From positions 186,001 through 250,000 of the forward strand of contig DASXUG010000017.1 in NCBI GenBank assembly GCA_036504995.1: DNA of 64,000 nucleotides, written 5' to 3'. Below the pieces are notes generated by a model. The model was not told where the DNA came from. It was given only the letters and a program-made list of their open reading frames with translations, and did not search any database. Positions 8,234-17,742 of this stretch are shown piece by piece. Within the stretch, counting starts at the first letter, position 1; each line of letters starts with the position of its first letter. Made by a program: the position numbers and the translations under genes. This DNA comes from DASXUG01 sp036504995. GTDB lineage: Bacteria; Pseudomonadota; Gammaproteobacteria; Burkholderiales; Methylophilaceae.

Positions 8234-9226
8234 TTAGATGAGTTTGGCTTCATTCAACTCAGATTTGATATAAGCGTAAGTAATGGGCGCTAATATAAGC
8301 CCAGATATCCCAAAAATGGATTCCATAGTGAGCATGGCCAATAGTATTTCCCACGCTGATGCTTGGATACGCGCACCTACAATTTTTGCATTAATAAAGT
8401 ATTCAAGTTTATGAATTAACACTAAAAATACCAAGGCTGCAATTGCTACTTTGAATGAAATTCCGATACTCATAATCGTAATTAATGTATTGGAGAGTAA
8501 ATTGCCAATCACAGGTAACAGGCCTGTAAAGAACGTAATAATGACTAATGTGTTTGCGTAAGGAATATGAATATGCGCCATAGGCAGAATAACGAGCAGA
8601 AAAATACTGGTGAGTAGTGTGTTAATGGCCGATATTTTAATTTGCGCAAATACAATGTTTTCAAATGCTTTGCTGAGTAAGATAAAGCGCCCGCGCATGA
8701 TAAAAGCAAAAGGTTTGGCATGCGAGATTGCACTAAATCGGTGTAGAGACAGCAGCACACTGATGACTATCCCAATTAGAATATGTGCGAGTGAATGCAG
8801 ACCATTTTTGCCAGCAATGCTGAGTTCTTTGATATGTTGTTGTATTAATGTGCTGATTGAGCCTTTTAGGTCAAGCAAACTTTCTGGCATATAGCTGACT
8901 AAGGTAGGGGGCAATTCGCCACGAATATCGGTGATAGTTTGCCCCACCTTACTGGCGAGTCCTGCAAGGTTCTCTTCACTACGGAGAGTTTTTGAGATGT
9001 ATAGAGAAAATACAGTCACGGCTGCAATAATCACTAATACCGTGATTGTAGCGGCTAATTGGCGCGCTTTATATTCATGTAACCATTTACCGAAGCTGCT
9101 ACCCAGACGTTTAATGAGTACGAACACGAGCATACCTACCATCGCCGCAGGGGTCAGGTGTAACAGCAGAACGGTAAGGATGATTAGTAAAACGAAGGCT
9201 ATGCCGTTTATTTGTGTTTTATCCAT
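8234..9226 (-). CDS. AI-2E / PerM family membrane protein
   Basis: The 330-residue hydrophobic protein has two N-terminal helices, a soluble region around residues 75-135, and a C-terminal bundle with the conserved LPVIGNLLSN and ILLAMLTMESIFGISGLILAP segments of the AI-2E/UPF0118 family. Family members are annotated as exporters, including of autoinducer-2 in E. coli TqsA, but most have unknown substrates, so no quorum-sensing role is claimed. It is the first gene of the three-gene run ending with the SUV3-like helicase. Confidence 0.85.
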   Translation of the reverse strand: MDKTQINGIAFVLLIILTVLLLHLTPAAMVGMLVFVLIKRLGSSFGKWLHEYKARQLAATITVLVIIAAVTVFSLYISKTLRSEENLAGLASKVGQTITDIRGELPPTLVSYMPESLLDLKGSISTLIQQHIKELSIAGKNGLHSLAHILIGIVISVLLSLHRFSAISHAKPFAFIMRGRFILLSKAFENIVFAQIKISAINTLLTSIFLLVILPMAHIHIPYANTLVIITFFTGLLPVIGNLLSNTLITIMSIGISFKVAIAALVFLVLIHKLEYFINAKIVGARIQASAWEILLAMLTMESIFGISGLILAPITYAYIKSELNEAKLI

Positions 9227-9309
9227 ACGCTTATCATATCAAGAAAGTTAACTGGTGCCTGTGTGAATTGTGTTTGTTGCGATCGATTAATTTGTCTCGT
9301 CTATACGTG

Positions 9310-9819
9310 CTAGTAAACACGATGCGCCAAATTTAATACTTTAGAGCTCATGGTAAGACGGTTCTTTTTCATTGCTTCGTAATTAATATCAAACATTAAA
9401 CGGTTTTTATCCACCTTTAAATTAATCATAAAATCATTAGCTAGTGCGTTATCAGTAATAGTTAAGATGGGTAGATCGGCTACAGCAGACAAAATATGTT
9501 TGGGTGAGTAAAGGTCAGATTCACTGAAATACAGGATTTGGCATGTGCTGACATTCTCTAAATTTGTTAAGTGCTTAATGGTCGCCCGTCTGCCATTAAT
9601 TTCCTTGTTTTCCAGCGAGTTGATGGTCGTGCCAAATAAGTCCTTACCGATAATGCAAATATTTAAATTCGGTCTAATTGACTCATCCCAGTCGGCATAT
9701 ACGGCAAAGTAATAGAGGTAAGTTGATTTCATCTCATACTCAGGGATAGGCTCAGCCGATGCTCTCGAGAGGGAACTCGCATATAAACCTAAGAGTATGA
9801 GTTGAAATAGTTTATTCAT
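9310..9819 (-). CDS. YfiR family (DUF4154) periplasmic protein
   Basis: About 169 residues, with a signal peptide (MNKLFQLILLGLYASSLSRASA) and the family opening EYEMKSTYLYYFAVYADW, followed by the LNICIIGKD and CQILYFSESD strands of YfiR proteins. In Pseudomonas, YfiR is a periplasmic inhibitor of the diguanylate cyclase YfiN (known). Here the upstream partner is a TonB-dependent receptor, a common pairing in betaproteobacteria. ATG at 9819 is chosen over an upstream GTG/ATG-like extension because it overlaps the receptor stop codon by one base (TAATG), which indicates translational coupling and leaves a proper signal peptide. Confidence 0.85.
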   Translation of the reverse strand: MNKLFQLILLGLYASSLSRASAEPIPEYEMKSTYLYYFAVYADWDESIRPNLNICIIGKDLFGTTINSLENKEINGRRATIKHLTNLENVSTCQILYFSESDLYSPKHILSAVADLPILTITDNALANDFMINLKVDKNRLMFDINYEAMKKNRLTMSSKVLNLAHRVY

Positions 9820-11843
9820 TATTGAATATCGTAAGTCAGTTGCAACCAAGCGTTAATGCCATCCATTTGCAAGGTGTCTTGTACATATCCCGCTGGGGCA
9901 ACTGCAACATAGTGGGTGTCAAACAGATTGCGTATGCTTAAAGAGGCATTGGTGTGGTATATCGGGTGTTCTGTTGTGAGTGTCAGGTTGGTCAAGGTAT
10001 AACTTGGGGCTGTATGTAGACTTTCTGTAACTCGATCATCGGTATATTGCAACTCAAGGCCCGTGCGGAATGCATGTTTCATCACGGGAAAGGTGATATT
10101 AAGTTTAGCTAAATTTTCAGGTGAATTCATTAAATGTTGGTTAGATGAATCAATCGCTCGTTGATATGCATAGTTACCACGTATACGTAACCCGTCTCCC
10201 CAGTTTTTTTGCATGCTGATTTCAATACCATTGGTATGACCACTACCCTCATTTTGGTTCTGATTAAGCCCTGCCCCTATAGCATTGTTGACGATTAAAT
10301 CACTCGTTTCGTAGTGATAAAGTGTGCTGCTTAGCTGTGTCATGTCGCTAAATTGATGTTGCATGACAAACTCAATCGTTTCGACATACTCGGGTTTTAA
10401 ATTCGCGTTTGGTATTTGTGTAGGATCACGATAAAACTGCTCATAGGCTGAGGGCATGCGATAGGCTGAACTATGTGACAACTTGAAGGTGTTTGCCTCG
10501 CTCGGACTGTAAATGAGCGCCACACGTGGGCTTAAATGGTCATCGGTATTGGTAGAGTCATCGTAGCGGCCACCAATGTTGAGCCTGAGTTGACTGCTTA
10601 GGTAAATTTCATCTTGTAGGTATAAGCTAAAGGTATTACGGCTGAACTCAGCGTCGTTAAATGCATTTTTAAAATGCAATTTAAAGTCATCACGAAACTC
10701 CATACCAAAAATAAGCTTGTGATTATCAAACCAATCACCGACAAGCTTCGTATCCACCCCTGCCCATTGTCCCGAGTTGTGCTCATGTAATAACGTAGCT
10801 GTTTGGTCAGTAATGGCGGTACGGTCTATATATTGGCCGAAGTAGAGACGAGTGGTAGCAATTAAGTTGGCACTAATTGTGTCATTGTGGGTGAGATTGA
10901 CATAGCCGTTGGTATCCCAATCAGCGGTGTATTTGTTAAATAAAGCATTATAGGCACCAGTCGGGTTATTATGCTTTCGCGACACATATCCGCCTTCCAG
11001 TGTCCAACCCTCGAATTTTATTTTTGCAAATAGTCGCGGGCTACGCTCAATATCTTGATTTCTTGCTACACCGTGGTTAATGGCGAAATTCGGATCAGCC
11101 GTAGCATTGTTAAATTCTGGGAAGAAAAAATCTTGACCATCACTTTTAAGTAGAGAGGCAGATAGTAAAACATCGGCACCATTTTCAAGCTGTTTGCCAA
11201 ATGTTACGCGGCCTTTTCTACTGCCATAACTGCCTACTTCTGCGGATATTTGCGCGCCATTAAAGTCACTACCTTTTTTAGTGACGATGTTAATAATGCC
11301 TAGAAATGCACCATTCCCATAAATAGACGATCCTGTGCCAGGCACATACTCCACGCGTTCAATTAACTCAGTATCAACTAAACCATCGTTGCCTATATAG
11401 GCTTCGTTATAAATGTTGTCGTTAGTTGCATACCCATCAATCATTAACAAAACGCGGCCTACGTAGTCGCCAGAGCGACCAAAGCCACGTCCGCCAAGAT
11501 AGTAAATACTCCTATCATAGGGGGTATACAAGCCTGGCATGCTGTTGACGATGTCGGCGATGCTACGATAGCCGTATGCTCGAATGTCATCTGCAGTCAC
11601 GATAGAAACAGCAGAGGGTGCGTCACTGATTTGACGAGCGACCTTACTCGCGCTAGTCACATCCATATCCACCAACTCTTCAAGTGGGATATTGGTTAAA
11701 TTTTGATTGGTATTATTGCTTGGTTTGTCTGCTTGCGTATCTGCAAGTGCTGGGTTTGCCAGCGCATTGGTACTAGAAAAAAATAGGTTTAAGATCCAAT
11801 ATAGGACAACAGGCAAAAATCTAAATTTTGGAGTAGCGCGCAT
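9819..11843 (-). CDS. TonB-dependent outer-membrane receptor
   Basis: About 674 residues. A signal peptide (MRATPKFRFLPVVLYW, ending ANALA-like) is followed by the short motif IPLEELVDMDVTSASK and a plug domain (APSAVSIVTADDI, GYRSIADIVNSMPGL, GRGFGRSGD, DGYATND, IERVEYVPGTGSSIYGNGAF). A long beta-barrel ends with LTYDIQ. The LEELVDMDVTSA opening marks the subgroup of TonB receptors typically followed by a YfiR gene, as here. The ligand is unknown; no iron- or B12-related neighbour is present and I see no convincing Fur box. An alternative TTG start at 11888 adds 15 residues; ATG at 11843 gives a better signal peptide. Confidence 0.85.
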   Translation of the reverse strand: MRATPKFRFLPVVLYWILNLFFSSTNALANPALADTQADKPSNNTNQNLTNIPLEELVDMDVTSASKVARQISDAPSAVSIVTADDIRAYGYRSIADIVNSMPGLYTPYDRSIYYLGGRGFGRSGDYVGRVLLMIDGYATNDNIYNEAYIGNDGLVDTELIERVEYVPGTGSSIYGNGAFLGIINIVTKKGSDFNGAQISAEVGSYGSRKGRVTFGKQLENGADVLLSASLLKSDGQDFFFPEFNNATADPNFAINHGVARNQDIERSPRLFAKIKFEGWTLEGGYVSRKHNNPTGAYNALFNKYTADWDTNGYVNLTHNDTISANLIATTRLYFGQYIDRTAITDQTATLLHEHNSGQWAGVDTKLVGDWFDNHKLIFGMEFRDDFKLHFKNAFNDAEFSRNTFSLYLQDEIYLSSQLRLNIGGRYDDSTNTDDHLSPRVALIYSPSEANTFKLSHSSAYRMPSAYEQFYRDPTQIPNANLKPEYVETIEFVMQHQFSDMTQLSSTLYHYETSDLIVNNAIGAGLNQNQNEGSGHTNGIEISMQKNWGDGLRIRGNYAYQRAIDSSNQHLMNSPENLAKLNITFPVMKHAFRTGLELQYTDDRVTESLHTAPSYTLTNLTLTTEHPIYHTNASLSIRNLFDTHYVAVAPAGYVQDTLQMDGINAWLQLTYDIQ

Positions 11844-12172
11844 TAAATTAACCGAAAGTTTAGTAGTTATTAAGTCGATTGTGATCAATTATGGCATAGC
11901 TACTTGTCTCATCATATAGAAAACACCAAAACCATAATGATTTAAAGCAAAAACTGACAATATGATGGTGGCTAGCGGTACCCACCATAAAATGTGGCAA
12001 GAATTTTTGATGATAGACTGAGGGATGGTTAGAAGCAGGTCGTTTGTTTGTGATACCTTATTGATCAGTATGAAGTTGCCCTTAAAATGAACTGGTGTAT
12101 TTGTTGCTTAATATTTACTACACTTTATATTTACTAGGTTTTGACCTATAGGCTTAACGTTAAGGATATGCA
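11844..12172. other. Divergent intergenic region between TonB receptor and ppc
   Basis: This spacer should hold promoters for both flanking genes. It contains a perfect 7-bp inverted repeat (ATGGTGG at 11965-11971 and CCACCAT at 11982-11988), possibly in the receptor leader, and AAGGA at 12162-12166 as the ppc ribosome binding site. No ORF or known riboswitch is recognised. Confidence 0.5.
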
Positions 12173-14953
12173 ATGAAAGAACTGGCTATGAAAGCGGAAA
12201 ATGGTGTTTATGAAAGTGAGTTGAAAGACAATATCCGTTATCTAGGGCGCGTTTTAGGGCAAGCAATTGCCCTAAAAGATGGCAAGTCTACCTTTGATGT
12301 CATTGAAAGTATTCGTAAAGCAGCCGTCAAGTTCCATCGCGAAAATGACCAAGACGCATCAAATTTGTTAGAGAAGTTACTGAAAAAACTTACGCCCGAT
12401 CAAACCGTTTCAGTGGTGCGTGCATTCAGCTATTTTAAGCATTTAGTGAATATTGCAGAAGACTTATATTCGCGGCAATTAGCGCGTGTGAATGAGGATA
12501 ATATGTTGCCTGGCATGTTGTCGCACTCGATGGGTAAGGTTGCTTCACGCGAGCTTAAATTTAAAAAAATTGAGGAGTTTTTTCATTCAGCGCTGATTTC
12601 CCCCGTGCTGACTGCACATCCAACAGAGGTACAACGTAAAAGTGTCTTAGATATCGAGCGAACCATCTCTTCTTTACTAGCAGCACGCACCAGTTTGGTG
12701 TCTAAAAAGGAGATTGAGCGCAATGACTTACTTATTCAAGGAGCGATTGCTGCGCTTTGGCAAACGCGAATTTTGCGATTTTCGAAACTGACAGTTGGCA
12801 ATGAAATTGAAAATGCGCTGAGTTTCTATCAAACCACATTTTTGCAAGTGATCCCTGAGTTGCTGCAAGATGTTGAGTTAGAAATTAATAAACAATACGC
12901 AGATCAACTCACCAAGCGGTATGAATTGCCAAGCATTCTGCAAATGGGCAGTTGGATAGGTGGTGATCGAGATGGCAATCCTTTTGTTAATGGCACAACG
13001 CTGGCATTGGCGATCAATCAGCAGTCAGGTACGGCATTTAGTTATTATTTAAAGGAGTTAGATGCACTACGTCGCGAGTTGCCAGTTTCAACTCGCTTGG
13101 TAGATGTGAACCCCGCAGTGCGAGAATTAGCGTTAGCTTCGCGTGATCAATCTCCGCATCGTCAAGATGAACCCTATCGCCTGGCACTCAATGGCATTTA
13201 TGACCGCTTAAGTACGACTGCTCAGCAACTTACAACGGAAGTAGAGAGCGAAACACTTAAGCCATATGAAAATGCTGAAGCCTTGGTGGCAGACTTGCGA
13301 GTGATTGCAGATTCGCTAATAGAAAATCATGGTGAGGCCCTAATTTATCCGCGCTTGGGGCGTTTACTTAAAGCGATTGAAACTTTTGGTTTTCACTTGG
13401 CGACGATAGACATCCGTCAATCTTCTGACGTGCATGAGGCCGTGATTAAGGAGTTGTTTTTAAAGGCGGGTTATGACTTTAATTACGATGAGCTAGACGA
13501 GCAAGAAAAAGTAAAAACGCTGCTTGATGAACTCAAACAGCCTCGTTTGTTGTTTTCACCCTTTCAGCAATACTCTGAATTGGTGCACAAAGAAATTGAA
13601 ATACTCAATACTGCACGCGATATACGCAAAATTTTTGGTGCGCGTGCTGTTCGCCAATACATTATCTCTCATACAGAAACACTCTCTGACTTGTTAGAGG
13701 TGGCATTGTTGCAACGCGAGGCGGGTTTACTCAAAGGCATTTGGGGGTCTAAACAAATTCAGCTTGAACTGAATATCGTTCCGCTGTTTGAAACCATCGA
13801 AGATTTACGCAATGCTCCCACTATTATGGGTAAGTGGCTGAGCCTGCTCGGCATACGTCATGTGTTGCGCTATCAGGGCAATGAGCAAGAAATTATGCTT
13901 GGCTATTCAGACAGTAATAAAGACGGGGGCTTCTTAACCTCGAACTGGGAGCTGTACAAAGCTGAAATTTCTCTAGTTGAGTTGTTCAATCAAGCCAATA
14001 TTCGCCTACGCTTATTCCACGGTCGTGGCGGTACGGTAGGGCGCGGTGGTGGCCCCACCTACGAAGCAATTATGGGGCAACCGCACGGCACGGTTGATGG
14101 GCAGATTCGCTTGACTGAACAAGGTGAAATTATCGCCAATAAATATTCAGATCCCAAAGTCGGGCGTCAACATTTAGAAACCTTAATTGCAGCAACCATG
14201 GATGCGACGTTGTTTCCCATAGATGAATTAGTGACGAAAAAACGTAAATCGTTTGAAGCAGTAATGGAGCAACTATCCACTACGGCGATGACAAGTTACC
14301 GTAGCTTGGTGTATGAAACTCAAGGTTTTGCCGATTACTTCTTTAGTGCTACGCCGATTTCTGAAATTGCAGAATTAAACCTTGGCAGTCGTCCAGCAGC
14401 ACGTAAAGCGACGCGCAGAATTGAAGATTTACGCGCTATCCCTTGGGGATTTTCTTGGGGGCAGTGTCGCTTGTTATTACCAGGCTGGTTTGGTTTGGGT
14501 AGTGCGATAGATCAATATGTGAATAACGAACCCAAAACCAAAGAAACACGCATCAATACTTTGCGTGAAATGCTTGAAGAATGGCCGTTATTTAAGACCT
14601 TAATCTCAAATGTAGACATGGTGCTAGCCAAGGCAGATTTGGTGGTGGCTAAGCGTTATGCGCAATTAGTGGAAGATAAAAGCTTGAGAGAAAGTATTTT
14701 TCAGGCGATTGAGAAAGAGTTTTTGCTCACTGTCAAAGCTGTGAATATGTTACTCAACAGCGAGGAGCGTTTGCAAGGCAACCCAGCTCTTGCCAGCTCG
14801 ATTAAAAATCGCTTACCTTACCTAGACCCGTTGAATCATCTGCAAGTGGAGTTGATTAAGCGCTACCGTAATGGGGAGGCTGATGAACGTGTTAAGTTGG
14901 CGATTCAGCTATCGATTAATGGTATTGCAGCGGGCTTAAGGAATACTGGCTAA
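12173..14953 (+). CDS. ppc: Phosphoenolpyruvate carboxylase
   Basis: The 926-residue enzyme adds bicarbonate to PEP to give oxaloacetate, the main anaplerotic reaction and a carbon-fixing step in methylotrophs. Catalytic signatures are present: LTAHPTEVQRKS with His149, GGDRDGNPFVN, the GYSDSNKDGG segment, FHGRGGTVGRGGGPT, and the C-terminal NTG end typical of bacterial PEPC. Length agrees with the bacterial family (about 880-930). AAGGA lies 6 nt upstream of the ATG. It stands alone, facing a convergent gene whose stop is 19 nt past its own. Confidence 0.97.
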   Translation: MKELAMKAENGVYESELKDNIRYLGRVLGQAIALKDGKSTFDVIESIRKAAVKFHRENDQDASNLLEKLLKKLTPDQTVSVVRAFSYFKHLVNIAEDLYSRQLARVNEDNMLPGMLSHSMGKVASRELKFKKIEEFFHSALISPVLTAHPTEVQRKSVLDIERTISSLLAARTSLVSKKEIERNDLLIQGAIAALWQTRILRFSKLTVGNEIENALSFYQTTFLQVIPELLQDVELEINKQYADQLTKRYELPSILQMGSWIGGDRDGNPFVNGTTLALAINQQSGTAFSYYLKELDALRRELPVSTRLVDVNPAVRELALASRDQSPHRQDEPYRLALNGIYDRLSTTAQQLTTEVESETLKPYENAEALVADLRVIADSLIENHGEALIYPRLGRLLKAIETFGFHLATIDIRQSSDVHEAVIKELFLKAGYDFNYDELDEQEKVKTLLDELKQPRLLFSPFQQYSELVHKEIEILNTARDIRKIFGARAVRQYIISHTETLSDLLEVALLQREAGLLKGIWGSKQIQLELNIVPLFETIEDLRNAPTIMGKWLSLLGIRHVLRYQGNEQEIMLGYSDSNKDGGFLTSNWELYKAEISLVELFNQANIRLRLFHGRGGTVGRGGGPTYEAIMGQPHGTVDGQIRLTEQGEIIANKYSDPKVGRQHLETLIAATMDATLFPIDELVTKKRKSFEAVMEQLSTTAMTSYRSLVYETQGFADYFFSATPISEIAELNLGSRPAARKATRRIEDLRAIPWGFSWGQCRLLLPGWFGLGSAIDQYVNNEPKTKETRINTLREMLEEWPLFKTLISNVDMVLAKADLVVAKRYAQLVEDKSLRESIFQAIEKEFLLTVKAVNMLLNSEERLQGNPALASSIKNRLPYLDPLNHLQVELIKRYRNGEADERVKLAIQLSINGIAAGLRNTG

Positions 14954-14972
14954 CTATATTAATTAGTTGCGG

Positions 14973-16043
14973 CTATCGTGGCATTGCACCATCTGGCCAG
15001 AATTCTTTAATCAAAAAGTCCTCAAGACCTGCGTTGTCGGCGGGTCTTGCAGATAGTGTTATGACACTCCTTAACCGTTGAGAGTCCCAGTTGAAGTCGC
15101 CAGTATATTCCTCACGAATAATGGCGATCATCTTTTTAACCATGGCGCGCTGAATATCGCCGCCAAGTGGCACTTCAACATCAAAGTCACGCTGCTTCGC
15201 CTTGCTGTAGTCATTTTTCCAGCCTTTAAAGGTGAAGCGTCCTGTGCGTAGCGATATTTCACGAATTTGGAACAGGCCGTTCCCACCTTGCGGTTGTAAG
15301 TTGCGCTGGATAGCAGCGGTACGTTTCTCCTCATCGCTGACTGGTGAATTATCACGTGTATTAATTTCGTCGGAATCTTTTTGGGTATAGCCCTGCGCCG
15401 CTTGACGTTGCTCTTTTTGTCGCTTGATATAAGCCTGCATATCTTCCCCTGGTAATGGCTCCGTGGTGGTTGCAGGGGTTTTACGTGTAAGCGCTGGCGT
15501 CATTGGCGGCTTGGTAAGCGGCGCGGGCTTTTCTGCCGTCATTACATCAGGGCTAGGCGAGTTATTGATTAATGGTTTGGGGCTAGGCGTTGGTTTATTT
15601 AGTTTTAATCTTTTGGGATTTTGTATTGGTTGTGGTTGAGTAGGTGGCGCTGCTGGTGCAGAAACGGCTGGGGTTTCCGCTACACGTGGCGCAGGGAGTG
15701 ATAGCTGTACATCAAAAGATTGATCCTGCTTAGCAGTGGAGCCTCCCATATCTAATAATTTAGGCGCTAGTGTGATCAGTAATAGCAAGTGAATTAGTAT
15801 AGAAAAAACAAACGCAATCAGCGTATTACGGCTAATGCGAATTTGTATGACGCGATCACCCCGCCTAGGAAGTTGCCATAAATGACTTTTGGCAGCAGCC
15901 AAGTTTAGACCTGATGCATTTTGCTCTGCCAAGGCCAAGTCTTCATTCGATGCGGCTAGGTTCGATGCGGCAAGTTCAGTATGCAAAGTATTATTGGGCA
16001 AGGCGCTATTTTCAAATGGGGTATTAATGTTGTTTGCTTTCAA
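14973..16043 (-). CDS. Pro-rich single-pass membrane protein (TonB-like architecture), function unknown
   Basis: 356 residues. A cytoplasmic N-terminal stretch of about 75 residues precedes one membrane helix (TLIAFVFSILIHLLLLITLAP). A Pro/Lys-rich periplasmic spacer and a C-terminal folded domain ending DFLIKEFWPDGAMPR follow. The layout resembles TonB, but I do not see the TonB C-terminal YP motif. The C-terminal block (RTGRFTFKGWKNDYSKAKQR, then IIREEYTGDFNWDSQRL) looks conserved rather than low-complexity. The only start is TTG at 16043. It lies 59 nt downstream of ftsX and may share its transcript. Confidence 0.65.
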   Translation of the reverse strand: MKANNINTPFENSALPNNTLHTELAASNLAASNEDLALAEQNASGLNLAAAKSHLWQLPRRGDRVIQIRISRNTLIAFVFSILIHLLLLITLAPKLLDMGGSTAKQDQSFDVQLSLPAPRVAETPAVSAPAAPPTQPQPIQNPKRLKLNKPTPSPKPLINNSPSPDVMTAEKPAPLTKPPMTPALTRKTPATTTEPLPGEDMQAYIKRQKEQRQAAQGYTQKDSDEINTRDNSPVSDEEKRTAAIQRNLQPQGGNGLFQIREISLRTGRFTFKGWKNDYSKAKQRDFDVEVPLGGDIQRAMVKKMIAIIREEYTGDFNWDSQRLRSVITLSARPADNAGLEDFLIKEFWPDGAMPR

Positions 16044-16102
16044 CAGACCACAATGTCAGAGAAAAATTTCAACCATGCCATCATTTATCTAATACAAACC
16101 AT

Positions 16103-17014
16103 TTATTGTAGTGAACTTAATTGTGCTAATGAGCGGCTCACTGCAAAATATGCCGCTATCCAGCTTAAACAAATTGCGGCAGCAATCAAACCCACAATTA
16201 ATATAGGCTGAGGTAGACTGAGTGTGAAGTCACTGGCGTACAAATTAGCAATTTTGGCGATGGATTGATTAAACATATAGACGACACCCGTTAACATGGA
16301 GTAAGCAGCAATACCGCCGCCTAAACCATAGAGCGCGCCAGCATATAAAAATGGGCGGCGTATAAAGCCGTTGGTTGCACCAATCAGCTGGCTGACTTCA
16401 ATCTCTTCACGCTGTGTCATAATCTGTAAGCGTATCGTGTTGCCAATAATGGCGAGTAAGGCAAAACCAAGTAGACCTACTAGCACCAGAATAGCCTGTT
16501 TTGCGAGTTGTAATATCGCGTCGAAGCGTTTAATCCAGTTGGCATCCACTTGTGCCAGTTCTACACCATCCCACGTTTGTAGTTCAGATTGCAGTTGCGC
16601 TATCGCCTCAGGCGCGACTGATTTGGGAAAGACAAAAAAAGCATCAGGCAGTGGATTTTTATCAAGCTCTAAAGTGGCTAATTTAGTGCCTTCGCTTTCT
16701 TGCAGTTTTTGCCAAGCCATCGCTTTATCTGCAAACTGATAATGATCTACCATGTTGTTTTCGCTGAGCTGTTCGCGAATTTTATCTGCAGTGGTGCTAT
16801 CACTCTCTAGTTTTAAAAACAGGGTGATTTGTGGTTCGCTTTTTACATTACCAGCCAAACGATTGAGATTATCTACAATCACGTATAGCATGCTAGGTAA
16901 GCATAAAGTCACGCCCATTACGCAACACATCATGAATGTGGCCAATAACTGGTGACGCATTTTCACCAGCACCTGTTTTAACGCTTGTTGATGTTGATTT
17001 AGCCATTGTTTCAT
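16103..17014 (-). CDS. ftsX: Cell division protein FtsX
   Basis: This 303-residue protein is the membrane subunit of the FtsEX complex, which couples divisome assembly to peptidoglycan hydrolase activation. An N-terminal helix near residues 23-50 (LLATFMMCCVMGVTLCLPSML) is followed by a periplasmic domain and three C-terminal helices with the conserved EEIEVSQLIGATNGFIRRPFLYAGA loop. The ATG overlaps the ftsE stop by 4 nt (ATGA), so the two are translationally coupled. Confidence 0.95.
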   Translation of the reverse strand: MKQWLNQHQQALKQVLVKMRHQLLATFMMCCVMGVTLCLPSMLYVIVDNLNRLAGNVKSEPQITLFLKLESDSTTADKIREQLSENNMVDHYQFADKAMAWQKLQESEGTKLATLELDKNPLPDAFFVFPKSVAPEAIAQLQSELQTWDGVELAQVDANWIKRFDAILQLAKQAILVLVGLLGFALLAIIGNTIRLQIMTQREEIEVSQLIGATNGFIRRPFLYAGALYGLGGGIAAYSMLTGVVYMFNQSIAKIANLYASDFTLSLPQPILIVGLIAAAICLSWIAAYFAVSRSLAQLSSLQ

Positions 17015-17694
17015 AGCACTAACATTCCTTGATGCAGATTTAAGGTCTTGCTAATTGTTGAGTTGTCACTCAGTAGCCCAGCACTTGCTAAAAAATTGTT
17101 CGGGACTTGATGTGTTGCCATGACCAGTGTAACGCCCACTTGCTGGAACGCAAAAAATAACTGCATTATGTCCTGTGCATAACCCTCGTCTAAATTACCC
17201 GTTGGTTCATCGGCAATTAGGATAGAAGGGCGGCTTACCACTGCGCGTGCAATCGCAAGGCGTTGCTGCTCGCCACCAGATAGCGTAATCGGCATGGCTT
17301 TTTCTTTGTTAAGCAAGCCAACTTTGTCGAGTGCGGCGCGTATGCGTTTACCTGCTTCGCTACCAGTAATGCCATTGATATACAAAGGCAAGGCCACATT
17401 TTCATAACAATTGCGGTCGTACAGCAATTTGTGATCTTGAAACACCAATCCAAACTTACGGCGTAAAAAGGGTAGGGCGCTATTACGTAACTGGCTGATG
17501 TTTTGGTTGCCAATCAGTACCGTGCCGCTGGTAGGTCGCTCAATGCCAGCAATCAGTTTAAGTAATGTACTTTTGCCTGCGCCAGAATGCCCAGTAACAA
17601 ACACGATATCCCCTTGGTTAATTTCAAAGGAAATATTTTTAAGTGCATCAAAGCTGCCAGGGTAACGTTTGCTGACTTGGTCAAATTTAATCAT
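17011..17694 (-). CDS. ftsE: Cell division ATP-binding protein FtsE
   Basis: The 227-residue ABC ATPase pairs with FtsX at the septum. Walker A GHSGAGKST, Q-loop VFQDHKLL, signature LSGGEQQRLAIARA and Walker B ILIADEPTGNLD are all present in order. Its start is 174 nt downstream of ftsY, with a repeat-like element in the gap. Confidence 0.96.
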   Translation of the reverse strand: MIKFDQVSKRYPGSFDALKNISFEINQGDIVFVTGHSGAGKSTLLKLIAGIERPTSGTVLIGNQNISQLRNSALPFLRRKFGLVFQDHKLLYDRNCYENVALPLYINGITGSEAGKRIRAALDKVGLLNKEKAMPITLSGGEQQRLAIARAVVSRPSILIADEPTGNLDEGYAQDIMQLFFAFQQVGVTLVMATHQVPNNFLASAGLLSDNSTISKTLNLHQGMLVL

Positions 17695-17742
17695 TATTAA
17701 ACCTACTATTAAAAACTTGGGAAGCCCAGAATTAAGTGTCTA

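Noticed and set aside
11965..11988. Riboswitch or terminator in the TonB receptor leader
   Set aside because: A 7-bp inverted repeat exists, but nothing around it matches a cobalamin or other known riboswitch and no T-run follows.
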